Of a DNA stretch of 17,806 nucleotides, positions 1 through 5,668 are shown piece by piece (the first letter of the stretch is position 1; each line of letters opens with the position of its first letter). The DNA comes from Bacteroidales bacterium UBA3289 (lineage in GTDB: Bacteria; Bacteroidota; Bacteroidia; Bacteroidales; UBA932), in NCBI GenBank assembly GCA_002361625.1, contig DETL01000008.1, positions 1 to 17,806 on the forward strand. Reading direction: 5' to 3'. The translations under genes and the position numbers were made by a program. The notes under the pieces were generated by a model that had not been told where the DNA came from, did no database searches, and saw only the letters and a program-made list of their open reading frames with translations.

Positions 1-80
1 CACCCCATTTGTCTAATAGACCACATTTTCGGTTGGCGAAACACCTTGTAACCATTTGATATATTTACATTTATGCATAC

Positions 81-104
81 TTTATTGAAACGCGTTTCAA
101 TAAA
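81..104. promoter_or_regulatory. 24-bp perfect palindrome before the transposase gene
   Basis: TTTATTGAAACG is followed directly by its exact reverse complement, ending eight bases before the transposase ATG. It could be an operator bound by a dimeric repressor. It could also be an RNA hairpin covering the translation start when the element is read through from outside, a known way for insertion sequences to limit transposition. The sequence alone does not decide between these. Confidence 0.6.
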
Positions 105-112
105 GTTGTGAT

Positions 113-1099
113 ATGTCAAAAATAAGGCGTCGTCAAAGATGTCCAAAATGCAGCTCTTTGAACATCATTCGTTGGGGTTCAAGAGAGGGCCATCAGAGGT
201 ATAAATGCCGTGATTGTGGGACTTCTTTCGTCAAACATAAGGAGGGTGTACGTCAAAGCAATAGATTAGTCTGGTTCCGCAAATGGGTTCTTGGAAAACA
301 GACCATTGAAGACATCGCCCGGGAGTGTGGTTACAGTGCGCGCCAGGTTCACAGATGGTTCGACGAGTATTTGGACTCATCCCCCAGCTGGACAATGAAT
401 ACATCCCGGCAGATTTATCTCCTCATTGATGGCACATACTACTCTGATGGCCACTGTCTTATCTTGTATCGTGCAGAGAACTTGAAGAGAACCATCTTCT
501 ATCGTTTCACCACGCATGAAGACGATGATGAGATTGCGTCGGATCTCATCAGTATAAGGGACTTAGGCTATGATGTAATAGGCATTACCACTGATGGTGG
601 TGATAACATTATACGTGCTGTACAGTACGTATTCCCCAATGTGCCACGACAGCGCTGTGTAGTACATGTTCAGCGGGATTGCCTGGCATCAATCACACAA
701 CGGCCACGTTTCACGGAGGCTAAGTTGTTCAGGAACCTGATACAAGATCTCAGTATTGTTAAAACAAATAACGATAAGCTCTGGTGGTTAAGCATGTACG
801 CAAGGTGGGTAGAAGACAATGAAGAGTATGTCTTCCAGAAGGCGATTGTCTCCTATTCACATCAGGAATACTACGTACATAACGACCTGAGAAAGGCATA
901 CATACATCTAAAACGAGCCCTGCCAAACCTTTTTACATACATAGAGCATCCGGGCGTTCCGAAGACGACGAACGCGCTGGAGGCCTTCTTTGGCCACGTA
1001 AAAGACCAAATCAGATTGCACCGTGGGCTCGCCGAATCTCGGATTGATAACTTCATAAAATGGTTCCTCTTCTTCAACGATGAAAAGAAGAAAAAGTAA
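113..1099 (+). CDS. IS1249/IS256-like transposase with N-terminal zinc ribbon
   Basis: A 328-residue DDE transposase of the Mutator/IS256 superfamily, which would bind the element's ends and catalyse its cut and strand transfer. Residues about 8-40 form a zinc ribbon with two CxxC pairs (CPKC and CRDC), and a helix-turn-helix-like stretch follows at about 55-85 (IEDIARECGYSARQVHRWF). The catalytic core shows the first Asp in LLIDGTYY, the second in GITTDGGDNI followed by the family's typical C-x2-H pattern (QRCVVHVQRD), and the Glu in TTNALEAFFGHVK near the end. Length and domain order match the IS1249 branch, which carries a zinc ribbon absent from classical IS256. The frame is intact, so the element may still be active. 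It is the only complete mobile gene in the window. Confidence 0.88.
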   Translation: MSKIRRRQRCPKCSSLNIIRWGSREGHQRYKCRDCGTSFVKHKEGVRQSNRLVWFRKWVLGKQTIEDIARECGYSARQVHRWFDEYLDSSPSWTMNTSRQIYLLIDGTYYSDGHCLILYRAENLKRTIFYRFTTHEDDDEIASDLISIRDLGYDVIGITTDGGDNIIRAVQYVFPNVPRQRCVVHVQRDCLASITQRPRFTEAKLFRNLIQDLSIVKTNNDKLWWLSMYARWVEDNEEYVFQKAIVSYSHQEYYVHNDLRKAYIHLKRALPNLFTYIEHPGVPKTTNALEAFFGHVKDQIRLHRGLAESRIDNFIKWFLFFNDEKKKK

Positions 1100-1208
1100 C
1101 CTTGTTACCAACCAAAAATGTCAAGGTCACCAACCAGAAATGTCAATTATACCGGATTTAAGTACCTTGCGAAGAGAGAGTCGTTCCGAAGAATAGGTTC
1201 AATAACTA

Positions 1209-1724
1209 TCAATACTCAACCTCCCACAAATGATAAGACTTAATATCATTAACAAGTCTCATAATAACAACTGAATCATAGTTCCCGCGCTTCATACAAC
1301 TAATGTCAACGGGATAGTCGTCTTTATGCCGAATATGGTCAATATCAATAATAAACCCAAACATATCTCCATCTAAGACCATAGGACAATCCTGATAGAG
1401 TTCTTTTTCCAAATTCTCGGGAATGAGACTCCCAAACTGAAAGGGCTCTATTCCATTAAACGATAGTTTCTGCCTGATTCTGCCATTCTGTAATCTGTAA
1501 ACAACGGCTCTGTCCCCCTCGTATGTCCATACGGTTGAGAAATTTGAGTAAGTTGAAGACAGATAGAAAGCATTCCCGTTCTTTTGATAGAAAGAATTCA
1601 GCAGTCTCTCAGTATGATTGTGATTGACTCTGATATAGTGCATTGTAGAACATGACACAAAAAGAGACAAACCAAATGTCAAAGCAACGAGGGAACCGAC
1701 TCTATTTCTTTTTTTACTACCCAT
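1209..1724 (-). CDS. Putative lipoprotein of unknown function
   Basis: A 171-residue protein starting at the ATG on the minus strand at 1724. It begins with a basic stretch (GSKKRNR), then a hydrophobic segment ending in the lipobox-like SLFVSC at about residues 20-25, so it is probably exported and lipid-anchored. I do not recognise the mature part. It is rich in Tyr and Asn early on and has a DGDMFGFIIDID stretch near residue 120 but no known catalytic motif. It faces the IS and stands alone. A perfect TAnnTTTG promoter box lies about 50 bases upstream. Its base composition is AT-rich like the rest of the left island and unlike the genes after 6400, which suggests acquisition by transfer. 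Confidence 0.75.
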   Translation of the reverse strand: MGSKKRNRVGSLVALTFGLSLFVSCSTMHYIRVNHNHTERLLNSFYQKNGNAFYLSSTYSNFSTVWTYEGDRAVVYRLQNGRIRQKLSFNGIEPFQFGSLIPENLEKELYQDCPMVLDGDMFGFIIDIDHIRHKDDYPVDISCMKRGNYDSVVIMRLVNDIKSYHLWEVEY

Positions 1725-1753
1725 TGTTTTTATTCAGACCTTAGTTCAGTAAT

Positions 1754-1779
1754 GTGCATCTTCTGCACAAGCAAAGATA
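1754..1779 (-). promoter_or_regulatory. Promoter for the 1209-1724 lipoprotein gene
   Basis: On the minus strand TATCTTTG (1772-1779) matches the Bacteroidota -7 box TAnnTTTG exactly. Transcription should begin near 1765, right at a small hairpin GTGCA-TCTTC-TGCAC (1754-1768), leaving a leader of about 40 bases. No good -33 TTTG is visible. Confidence 0.5.
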
Positions 1780-1926
1780 ATCAATCATTGCAAAGAATGG
1801 AAGTTGGCTTACATCTTTCGTTCCAACAAGGGCATAAGCCATTCCTTATTATCGTCTATGAACCGAGCAACCTTCTGGAAATCCCGCCACAGGTTCAACA
1901 TTTCGCTGTTTCGGGGAGCACCTCAA

Positions 1927-1963
1927 AACCAATCACTTACGAAAGTGGTTGGTTTTTCTTTTT
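1927..1963 (+). terminator. Rho-independent terminator without an intact upstream gene
   Basis: AACCAATCACTT (1927-1938) pairs with AAGTGGTTGGTT (1943-1954) through 12 pairs including one G-T wobble, with an ACGA loop. A T-rich run follows to 1963. It points rightward, yet no intact plus-strand gene ends before it, so it probably marks the end of a deleted gene. Confidence 0.75.
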
Positions 1964-2171
1964 ACCGGGCAGTTGCAAAAATAACGTGTTTCAAACCCAG
2001 TTTAACAGCGTTCAAAAGCAGATTGCATTTTCGAGTAAAAGGATATAATAGCAGTCAAATTCGATATGAATTCCAGCATCACACCCTAGTCCAGGTGGTA
2101 GATGGGGTGATCTGACTCTCAAAGGTCGCAATTCTTGGAGAATCCGCTGTAAAGTAACCCCCTCATTTCCA

Positions 2172-2414
2172 ATGGCCACTGCATTGAAGCAGAAAGCCCT
2201 ATACGATGAAGAATTCAAAAGGGTGCTCATTGACCCGCAGTATGCAGGAATGACTTTCGTTGAGGCATCTCCTTATGACAGGATTTGGGGTATAGGCATT
2301 AGTGCAACGACTGCCCTGAAGAAAGGGGTTGCGGGTTGGAAAGGCCATAATTTCCTTGGAAGGGCTTTAACAGAATTACGGGACGAATTGAACGAAAAGT
2401 CCTTATCGGAATGA
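2172..2414 (+). pseudogene. C-terminal fragment of a NADAR-domain protein
   Basis: Eighty residues match the second half of the NADAR domain (YbiA-like). The hallmark VEASPYDRIWGIGIS lies at about residues 31-45, followed by WKGHNFLGRALTELRDEL near the end. Known NADAR proteins are about 150-180 residues and act on N-glycosidic bonds in riboflavin intermediates or ADP-ribosylated nucleic acid. The N-terminal half, including the usual FSNFYP-type motif and its active-site Glu, is missing, and the upstream in-frame sequence (2070-2171) does not resemble it. An ATG exists at 2172, so a short protein could be made, but it should lack activity. The preserved frame suggests recent truncation. Confidence 0.75.
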
Positions 2415-2514
2415 TTTTTGCACCCTTTGTAAGGGGATATATCTCACTTAATCACAACAATAAGCGGACAACTAGATCTCATCAGCGAATGATTCCATTT
2501 AACACATAATCATT

Positions 2515-3000
2515 ATGAAACAGTTCTTTTCCATATTAGTCTGCACCCTTGCGATATGTGGGTGCGCAACTTCAAGGTATTCTTCCGTCAATAAGGTTGC
2601 TCCACTCGAAGGATACAAGTATTTCTATGTGCTTGGAACGAATGAATTGCTATCCATAGACACAAGCGTCGGAATTGCAGATGAGTTCGGGAATGCAAGC
2701 GCAAGTACTTACATCAATGCCCTCAATCCCGCTGATGTAGTTGCAGGGTACCTGATGAAGAAAGGTTTTATCCGCACTCCCAAATTGGACAAAGAGCATG
2801 CACAGAAAACGCTTCTCGTCTCGTATGGGGAGAGTGGTCACCATTGGGGGGATATTACCGAGGTGACGATTCAGTTTATTGATGCCTCAACCCATGAATT
2901 GGTTGCAACCACAACTGCCGCCGACGGATGGTTGAAAACAGAGCCCGACAAAATCCGAAAAGCCATCCTGAAGAGTTTGAAGAACTTGTTTGAAAGATGA
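2515..3000 (+). CDS. Putative lipoprotein of unknown function
   Basis: A 161-residue protein with a clear lipoprotein signal: MKQFF, a hydrophobic stretch and the lipobox AICGC, with the modified Cys near residue 17. The mature part begins with YSSVNKVAPLEGYKYFYVLG and contains GESGHHWGDITEVTIQFID at about residues 108-126. The pattern of a conserved YKYFYV strand near the start and an alternating strand ending DASTHELVATTTA recalls the small DUF4136-like lipoproteins of Bacteroidales, but I cannot assign it firmly. The gene is followed within about 20 bases by a terminator and then by repeat copy A. It is the first of four exported-protein genes in a row on this strand. Confidence 0.8.
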   Translation: MKQFFSILVCTLAICGCATSRYSSVNKVAPLEGYKYFYVLGTNELLSIDTSVGIADEFGNASASTYINALNPADVVAGYLMKKGFIRTPKLDKEHAQKTLLVSYGESGHHWGDITEVTIQFIDASTHELVATTTAADGWLKTEPDKIRKAILKSLKNLFER

Positions 3001-3021
3001 TTTAATACAAACTCTTAAGGT

Positions 3022-3051
3022 GATACAATCGGCAACGGTGTATCGCTTTTT
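3022..3051 (+). terminator. Terminator of the 2515-3000 lipoprotein gene
   Basis: GATACA (3022-3027) pairs with TGTATC (3039-3044) around an 11-base loop, and five Ts follow at 3047-3051. The stem is short and AT-rich, so termination may be partial. Its left side overlaps the longer inverted repeat that reaches 3079. Confidence 0.5.
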
Positions 3052-3056
3052 GTATG

Positions 3057-3221
3057 ACGGCGGCATTACCCTTAAGAGTGGACGGCGGGGTTTGCTGTGT
3101 ATAAGGATGGTAAGAGATTAAGCCCCCTCCACCCCAATCCATTCCCGGGCGGGGACTATATCGGGAAGGAAAAGTGATTGAGCAGTATTCGGTTATTGGA
3201 AGAAAAGTAGTATTTTTAGGC
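3057..3221 (+). repeat. Repeat copy A: decayed gene tail plus promoter
   Basis: The first 120 bases (to the TGA at 3175-3177) read as the C-terminal end of a protein: GGITLKSGRRG, then after one missing base FAVYKDGKRLSP, then HPNPFPGGDYIGKEK and stop. No start codon or upstream coding part survives. Copy B (3910-4015) matches the first part with mainly synonymous or Lys/Arg changes. Copy C (4741-4847) matches the last part at roughly 85-90% identity, including 24 identical bases across the stop codon. Beyond the stop the copy carries a promoter. The protein family is not recognised. Confidence 0.8.
3188..3218 (+). promoter_or_regulatory. Promoter in copy A, driving the 3307-3834 lipoprotein gene
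   Basis: TTCG (3188-3191), a 19-base spacer and TATTTTTA (3211-3218) resemble the Bacteroidota promoter TTTG-N19-21-TAnnTTTG. Copy C has the same elements at the same spacing (4814-4844), although bases between them have changed, which supports function. The leader to the next gene would be about 80 bases and includes a possible nine-residue leader peptide starting at 3241. Confidence 0.5.
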
Positions 3222-3306
3222 AGCCGCAGATTTAATACATATGAAGAACGGAATGAAACAAATGGAATAAAGAAACAGCATAATAACCTCTATCTGAAAG
3301 CACTCT

Positions 3307-3834
3307 ATGAAACCAAACATACTCATTTTGATGGTGTTTTACCTGTTGATTCAATCCTGTTCTTCTCAAATGCCTATCGACCCCGATTCTATTGACCGGA
3401 TTGATTTTTACGCTATATGTAGAGGAGTGGATTTCGCACAGGGTGTGTATTCTATTTCGGAATTAAAGGATAAAGGAAGAGATACGATTATTACGGACAG
3501 AGTCTTTATTCAACGTTTTGTCGAAGAGCTTAACCAGTTGATTCCAGATAAACATCAACGGCTTGTTGATCATCGGTCTGGCGCCATCCTTTTTAACCGA
3601 GAAGGTGATTCAACCCTTGTTTTCTTCGGTGAAAGGACGGGAATCATCTATCGGAATAAAAAAATGATGGATCGGGATTCATTATTCCGATTGATTGATG
3701 ACTCAGTATTTGCGACACAACCCTATGATTATTGGTTCCCGAGTGATTCTAGTCGTGACTTATACAGAAATATTGTGAAAACAATGATGGAGTTGCGCAA
3801 GCAACAAGCAATGGATTCCCTTGAAATCAAATAA
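3307..3834 (+). CDS. Putative lipoprotein of unknown function
   Basis: A 175-residue protein opening MKPNILILMVFYLLIQSCSSQ, a standard lipoprotein signal with the Cys near residue 18. The mature domain mixes strands and helices: IDRIDFYAICRG, a charged segment FIQRFVEELNQLIPDK at about residues 66-81, then AILFNREGDSTLVFFGERTGIIYRNKK and a helical acidic C-terminus. I do not recognise the family. The layout resembles other small Bacteroidales lipoproteins that carry one compact domain after a short linker, and immunity-type lipoproteins look like this too, though nothing proves that role. The promoter of repeat copy A lies upstream and a terminator follows 18 bases after the stop. Confidence 0.8.
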   Translation: MKPNILILMVFYLLIQSCSSQMPIDPDSIDRIDFYAICRGVDFAQGVYSISELKDKGRDTIITDRVFIQRFVEELNQLIPDKHQRLVDHRSGAILFNREGDSTLVFFGERTGIIYRNKKMMDRDSLFRLIDDSVFATQPYDYWFPSDSSRDLYRNIVKTMMELRKQQAMDSLEIK

Positions 3835-3851
3835 TCCATCACCTCAATGTA

Positions 3852-3878
3852 GCTCTCAGGTATCCGGGAGCCATTTTT
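3852..3878 (+). terminator. Terminator of the 3307-3834 lipoprotein gene
   Basis: GCTCTC (3852-3857) pairs with GGGAGC (3866-3871), with one wobble and an eight-base loop. CA and then five Ts follow at 3874-3878. The same left arm can instead pair with CCTGAGGAGC at 3923-3932 in copy B. Confidence 0.7.
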
Positions 3879-3909
3879 GTGCAATTCCATCGCTCTGTTG
3901 CCGTACGTC

Positions 3910-4015
3910 ACGGCGGTATAACCCTGAGGAGCGGACAACGGGGATTTGCTGTGTATCGTGACGGGAAGAGATTAAGCCCCTCCACCCAATCCATACACGG
4001 GCAGAAACTAGGACG
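3910..4015 (+). repeat. Repeat copy B: decayed gene tail without promoter
   Basis: Reads HGGITLRSGQRGFAVYRDGK and then RLSP, matching copy A codon by codon with differences mostly at third positions or Lys/Arg exchanges. After RLSP it has two C runs one base shorter than in copy A. Restoring them gives LHPNPYTGRN followed by a stop, so this copy is frameshifted. The similarity stops near 4015, and the promoter segment found in copies A and C is absent. Confidence 0.75.
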
Positions 4016-4058
4016 GCTAATTCTTCCGGCTCATAAGGCTAGCATATACGACCGTCCT
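4010..4058. repeat. 49-bp imperfect palindrome after copy B
   Basis: AGGACGG (4010-4016) pairs with CCGTCCT (4052-4058), and inside it GCTA (4016-4019) with TAGC (4040-4043). A further small hairpin CCGTC/GACGG follows at 4052-4068. It replaces the promoter segment that copies A and C have here. Its role is unknown. Confidence 0.4.
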
Positions 4059-4142
4059 GGGCAGACGGAATGAATGACCGGTGATGTAAAGTCCTATTGG
4101 TATGGAACTTGCGACACTGAAACCATTTCTAATTCCACGCAT

Positions 4143-4691
4143 ATGAAAAAAGTCATCACTACCCTTCTTCTGGCCCTCGGAATCTGCACGGCGTCCTTTG
4201 CGCAATCCGACTGGGCCCATCGGCTATATGGGACACTCGGCTTCTCTTACGGAGGTGCCCCCAGGATGAACTTCGCCAAAGAGGATTTCGCTATCCGTTC
4301 GTTCAACGTCGAGTTGGGATACCGCCCGACGGACAATTTCTCGATATTCCTTCCGGTTTCCATCGACATGAACCTCCTCAATACGACGACCACCCGGAAC
4401 TACAATGAAACGGGGACCGTTGGACTCGGCACGGCCTATGCCTTCCCGTTGGGAAAAAACTCATACATCGAACCGGCCCTATCTTGCTCGACGACCTATA
4501 TCAAGACGGATGTCAATTATCTGACCCCCAAGTTTGAAGTCCGTTGGGGCGTCGGCAGGCTGGACCGTTCCATCATCCCATATTTCGGTCTTTATTGCGG
4601 ACTCGGCGTACAGTATATCCATCCCTATGACACCGGCCTCATGTCCAATATGGTCTTGGGATATGCCACGGTGGGAATCCACCTGTTTTAA
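4143..4691 (+). CDS. Small outer-membrane beta-barrel protein
   Basis: From ATG 4143 this encodes 182 residues beginning MKKVITTLLLALGICTASFAQ, a typical Sec signal peptide cut after FAQ. An upstream ATG at 4074 would bury this signal, so the inner start is preferred. The mature part is a series of alternating amphipathic strands: RLYGTLGFSYGGAP, FNVELGYRPTDNFSIFLPVSI, TVGLGTAYAFPLG, YIEPALSCSTTYI, IPYFGLYCGLGVQYI. The chain ends VGIHLF with a terminal Phe, the usual signal for barrel assembly. An eight-strand porin-like fold is likely. The specific role is unknown. It lies between repeat copies B and C and has higher GC than the lipoproteins before it. Confidence 0.75.
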   Translation: MKKVITTLLLALGICTASFAQSDWAHRLYGTLGFSYGGAPRMNFAKEDFAIRSFNVELGYRPTDNFSIFLPVSIDMNLLNTTTTRNYNETGTVGLGTAYAFPLGKNSYIEPALSCSTTYIKTDVNYLTPKFEVRWGVGRLDRSIIPYFGLYCGLGVQYIHPYDTGLMSNMVLGYATVGIHLF

Positions 4692-4740
4692 CGCATTCTT
4701 TCATGAAGCGCATCTCTCCTTTGACCTCTGGGTGTGAATT

Positions 4741-4847
4741 GGGAAACGCCCCATCCACCCCAATCCATTCACGGGCGGGAACTATAACGGGAAGGGAAAG
4801 TGATTGAGCAGTATTCGGTTATTAGAAGATAATCGCTATATTTAGGC
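4741..4847 (+). repeat. Repeat copy C: shortest gene tail plus promoter
   Basis: From 4741 the frame reads GKRP, then IHPNPFTGGNYNGKGK and a TGA stop at 4801-4803. It is the same C-terminal tail as copy A (HPNPFPGGDYIGKEK) but starts later and lacks two residues after GKR. The bases GTGATTGAGCAGTATTCGG and the next five are identical to copy A. The changes ahead of the stop are compatible with a coding history, since Asp/Asn and Pro/Thr come from single-base changes. Confidence 0.8.
4814..4844 (+). promoter_or_regulatory. Promoter in copy C, driving the 4867-5457 gene
   Basis: TTCG (4814-4817), 19 bases, then TATATTTA (4837-4844), close to TTTG-N19-21-TAnnTTTG. Transcription would begin near 4851, about 16 bases before the ATG at 4867. 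It is homologous to the promoter at 3188-3218. Confidence 0.55.
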
Positions 4848-4866
4848 CGAACTATCAAAGTTGGAT

Positions 4867-5457
4867 ATGAAACGCTATTTTATCATCATCGGCCTTCTTC
4901 TCCCACTCTTTTCCTGGGCTCAACCCAAGCAAGACCTGTCTGAAAGGGTGCTGGAGTTGTGTCAGTACATCCCGGACCATGGCCTGAAGCCGGAGGCCAA
5001 GGACTATTTGACCCCCGAGTTCTTCCGGGTCCTTTCCGAAGCGTTTGATGCGCCTGTGGTCGATTACGGGGAAATCGGCGACAACGAGTGGCTCTGGTAT
5101 TTCCTGACGGGGAACGATGCGGCAACGCCGGAGTTTACGGTCAAGTCGCTCTCTCTCGTCGACGAGACGCACGCCGTGGCCACGATCGCCGTCCGGACCC
5201 GTTCCGACGTTACGCAGGAACTCTTCGACGGGACGGCCGAGTACCCGATCGAGATGGTCCGGGTCGACGGACAATGGCTCCTGGACGATTTCGACGGCAA
5301 GAAAGCCGACTGTCTCGATTACGTCAGGACGATGCGCGGGAAATACAAATCCGGCGAACTCCTCGAATACATGGAGTCCGAGGATTATTTCCACGAGTAC
5401 ATCCCCGATTTCAAGAAGCGGCTGGAAGAATTCTACCGGAAATACGGGACCGAATAA
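4867..5457 (+). CDS. Exported protein with an NTF2/DUF3828-like domain
   Basis: The 196-residue product starts at ATG 4867 with MKRYFIIIGLLLPLFSWAQ, a Sec signal peptide ending in WAQ, so it should be periplasmic. The body has helices first (LSERVLELCQYIPDHGLKPE, then YLTPEFFRVLSEAFDA) and then strands ending in VRVDGQWLLDDFDG at about residues 134-147. That is the pattern of small cone-shaped domains such as DUF3828 and other NTF2-like folds. The C-terminal helix LLEYMESEDYF to EEFYRKYG is highly charged. No catalytic motif stands out. It shares the copy C promoter and is probably cotranscribed with the two tiny membrane proteins behind it. Confidence 0.65.
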   Translation: MKRYFIIIGLLLPLFSWAQPKQDLSERVLELCQYIPDHGLKPEAKDYLTPEFFRVLSEAFDAPVVDYGEIGDNEWLWYFLTGNDAATPEFTVKSLSLVDETHAVATIAVRTRSDVTQELFDGTAEYPIEMVRVDGQWLLDDFDGKKADCLDYVRTMRGKYKSGELLEYMESEDYFHEYIPDFKKRLEEFYRKYGTE

Positions 5458-5461
5458 TCTT

Positions 5462-5656
5462 ATGATCATGAACAATAATCAAAAAAGGCAACTCATTCTC
5501 GAAGGGTGTTTCGTCGTTTTGATGATTCTCTGGCTGTTTGTACCAGGTTGGAGAGCAGCAAAGATTCTGGGCATTATCGCCAACGCTTTGCTTTTACTCT
5601 CAATGCTCGTGTCTTATCGTGCGGAAGAGAGGATGAAGAAAAAGGACAAAGAATAA
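5462..5656 (+). CDS. Tiny two-helix membrane protein
   Basis: Sixty-four residues from ATG 5462, five bases after the preceding stop; a second ATG at 5468 is also possible. Two hydrophobic segments, GCFVVLMILWLFVPGW and KILGIIANALLLLSMLVSY, are joined by a short basic turn (RAAK). The tail ERMKKKDKE is strongly basic and probably cytoplasmic. No family is recognised. It lies in a likely operon with the exported protein before it and the next small membrane protein 12 bases later. Small proteins like this often modulate larger membrane partners, but no partner is evident here. Confidence 0.65.
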   Translation: MIMNNNQKRQLILEGCFVVLMILWLFVPGWRAAKILGIIANALLLLSMLVSYRAEERMKKKDKE

Positions 5657-5668
5657 AGAGTATTGTAT

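Larger units (their letters stand above)
23..1143 (+). mobile_element. IS1249-like (IS256-group) insertion sequence
   Basis: One transposase gene lies between imperfect terminal inverted repeats. The left end reads ACATTTTCGGTTGGCGA at 23-39. The right end, read on the opposite strand, is ACATTTCTGGTTGGTGA at 1127-1143, matching at 14 of 17 positions. A second inner copy of the right repeat, ACATTTTTGGTTGGTAA on the minus strand, lies at 1105-1121. I could not find a convincing target-site duplication just outside the repeats, so the outer edges may be off by a few bases. The element sits at the left edge of an accessory region full of gene fragments, which fits a role in rearranging it. Confidence 0.75.
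1725..2171. other. 447-bp intergenic stretch with relic sequence
   Basis: No convincing gene is visible. The stretch holds the lipoprotein promoter at its left end, a strong plus-strand terminator at 1927-1963 with no intact gene in front of it, and an inverted repeat ATCACACCC (about 2079-2087) / GGGGTGAT (2104-2111). An open frame leads into the NADAR fragment from 2070 without a start codon and without NADAR similarity. Short open frames crossing 1752-2115 run through the terminator and look like chance. I read this as debris from lost genes. Confidence 0.5.
2999..3239. repeat. 11-bp direct repeat flanking repeat copy A
   Basis: GATTTAATACA occurs at 2999-3009, overlapping the stop codon of the lipoprotein gene, and again at 3229-3239, just after the promoter of copy A. 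The two copies are 230 bases apart and enclose the whole terminator-tail-promoter module. It could be a target duplication, a footprint of recombination, or chance in AT-rich DNA. Confidence 0.45.
3835..4142. other. Intergenic stretch holding copy B and an imperfect palindrome
   Basis: These 308 bases contain a terminator (3852-3878), repeat copy B (3910-4015), a separate inverted repeat (4010-4058) and an unassigned leader of about 80 bases before the outer-membrane protein gene. A short open frame from GTG 3879 to 4073 covers copy B but starts inside the terminator and runs past two frame-breaking changes, so I do not call it a gene. No promoter of the TAnnTTTG type is evident for the next gene. 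Confidence 0.5.

Noticed and set aside
1752..2115. Two overlapping short plus-strand open frames
   Set aside because: Both cross the hairpin and T run at 1927-1963 and have no recognisable protein pattern.
3879..4073. Small gene covering copy B
   Set aside because: It would start at a GTG within a terminator, and its second half departs from copies A and C because of two missing bases, so it is a relic rather than a gene.
2999..4847. Classical integron cassette array with attC sites
   Set aside because: Spacing and folded repeats are suggestive, but RYYYAAC and GTTRRRY boxes are not found at the expected places. Copies A and C carry promoters, there is no integrase in the window, and the repeats behave like coding sequence.
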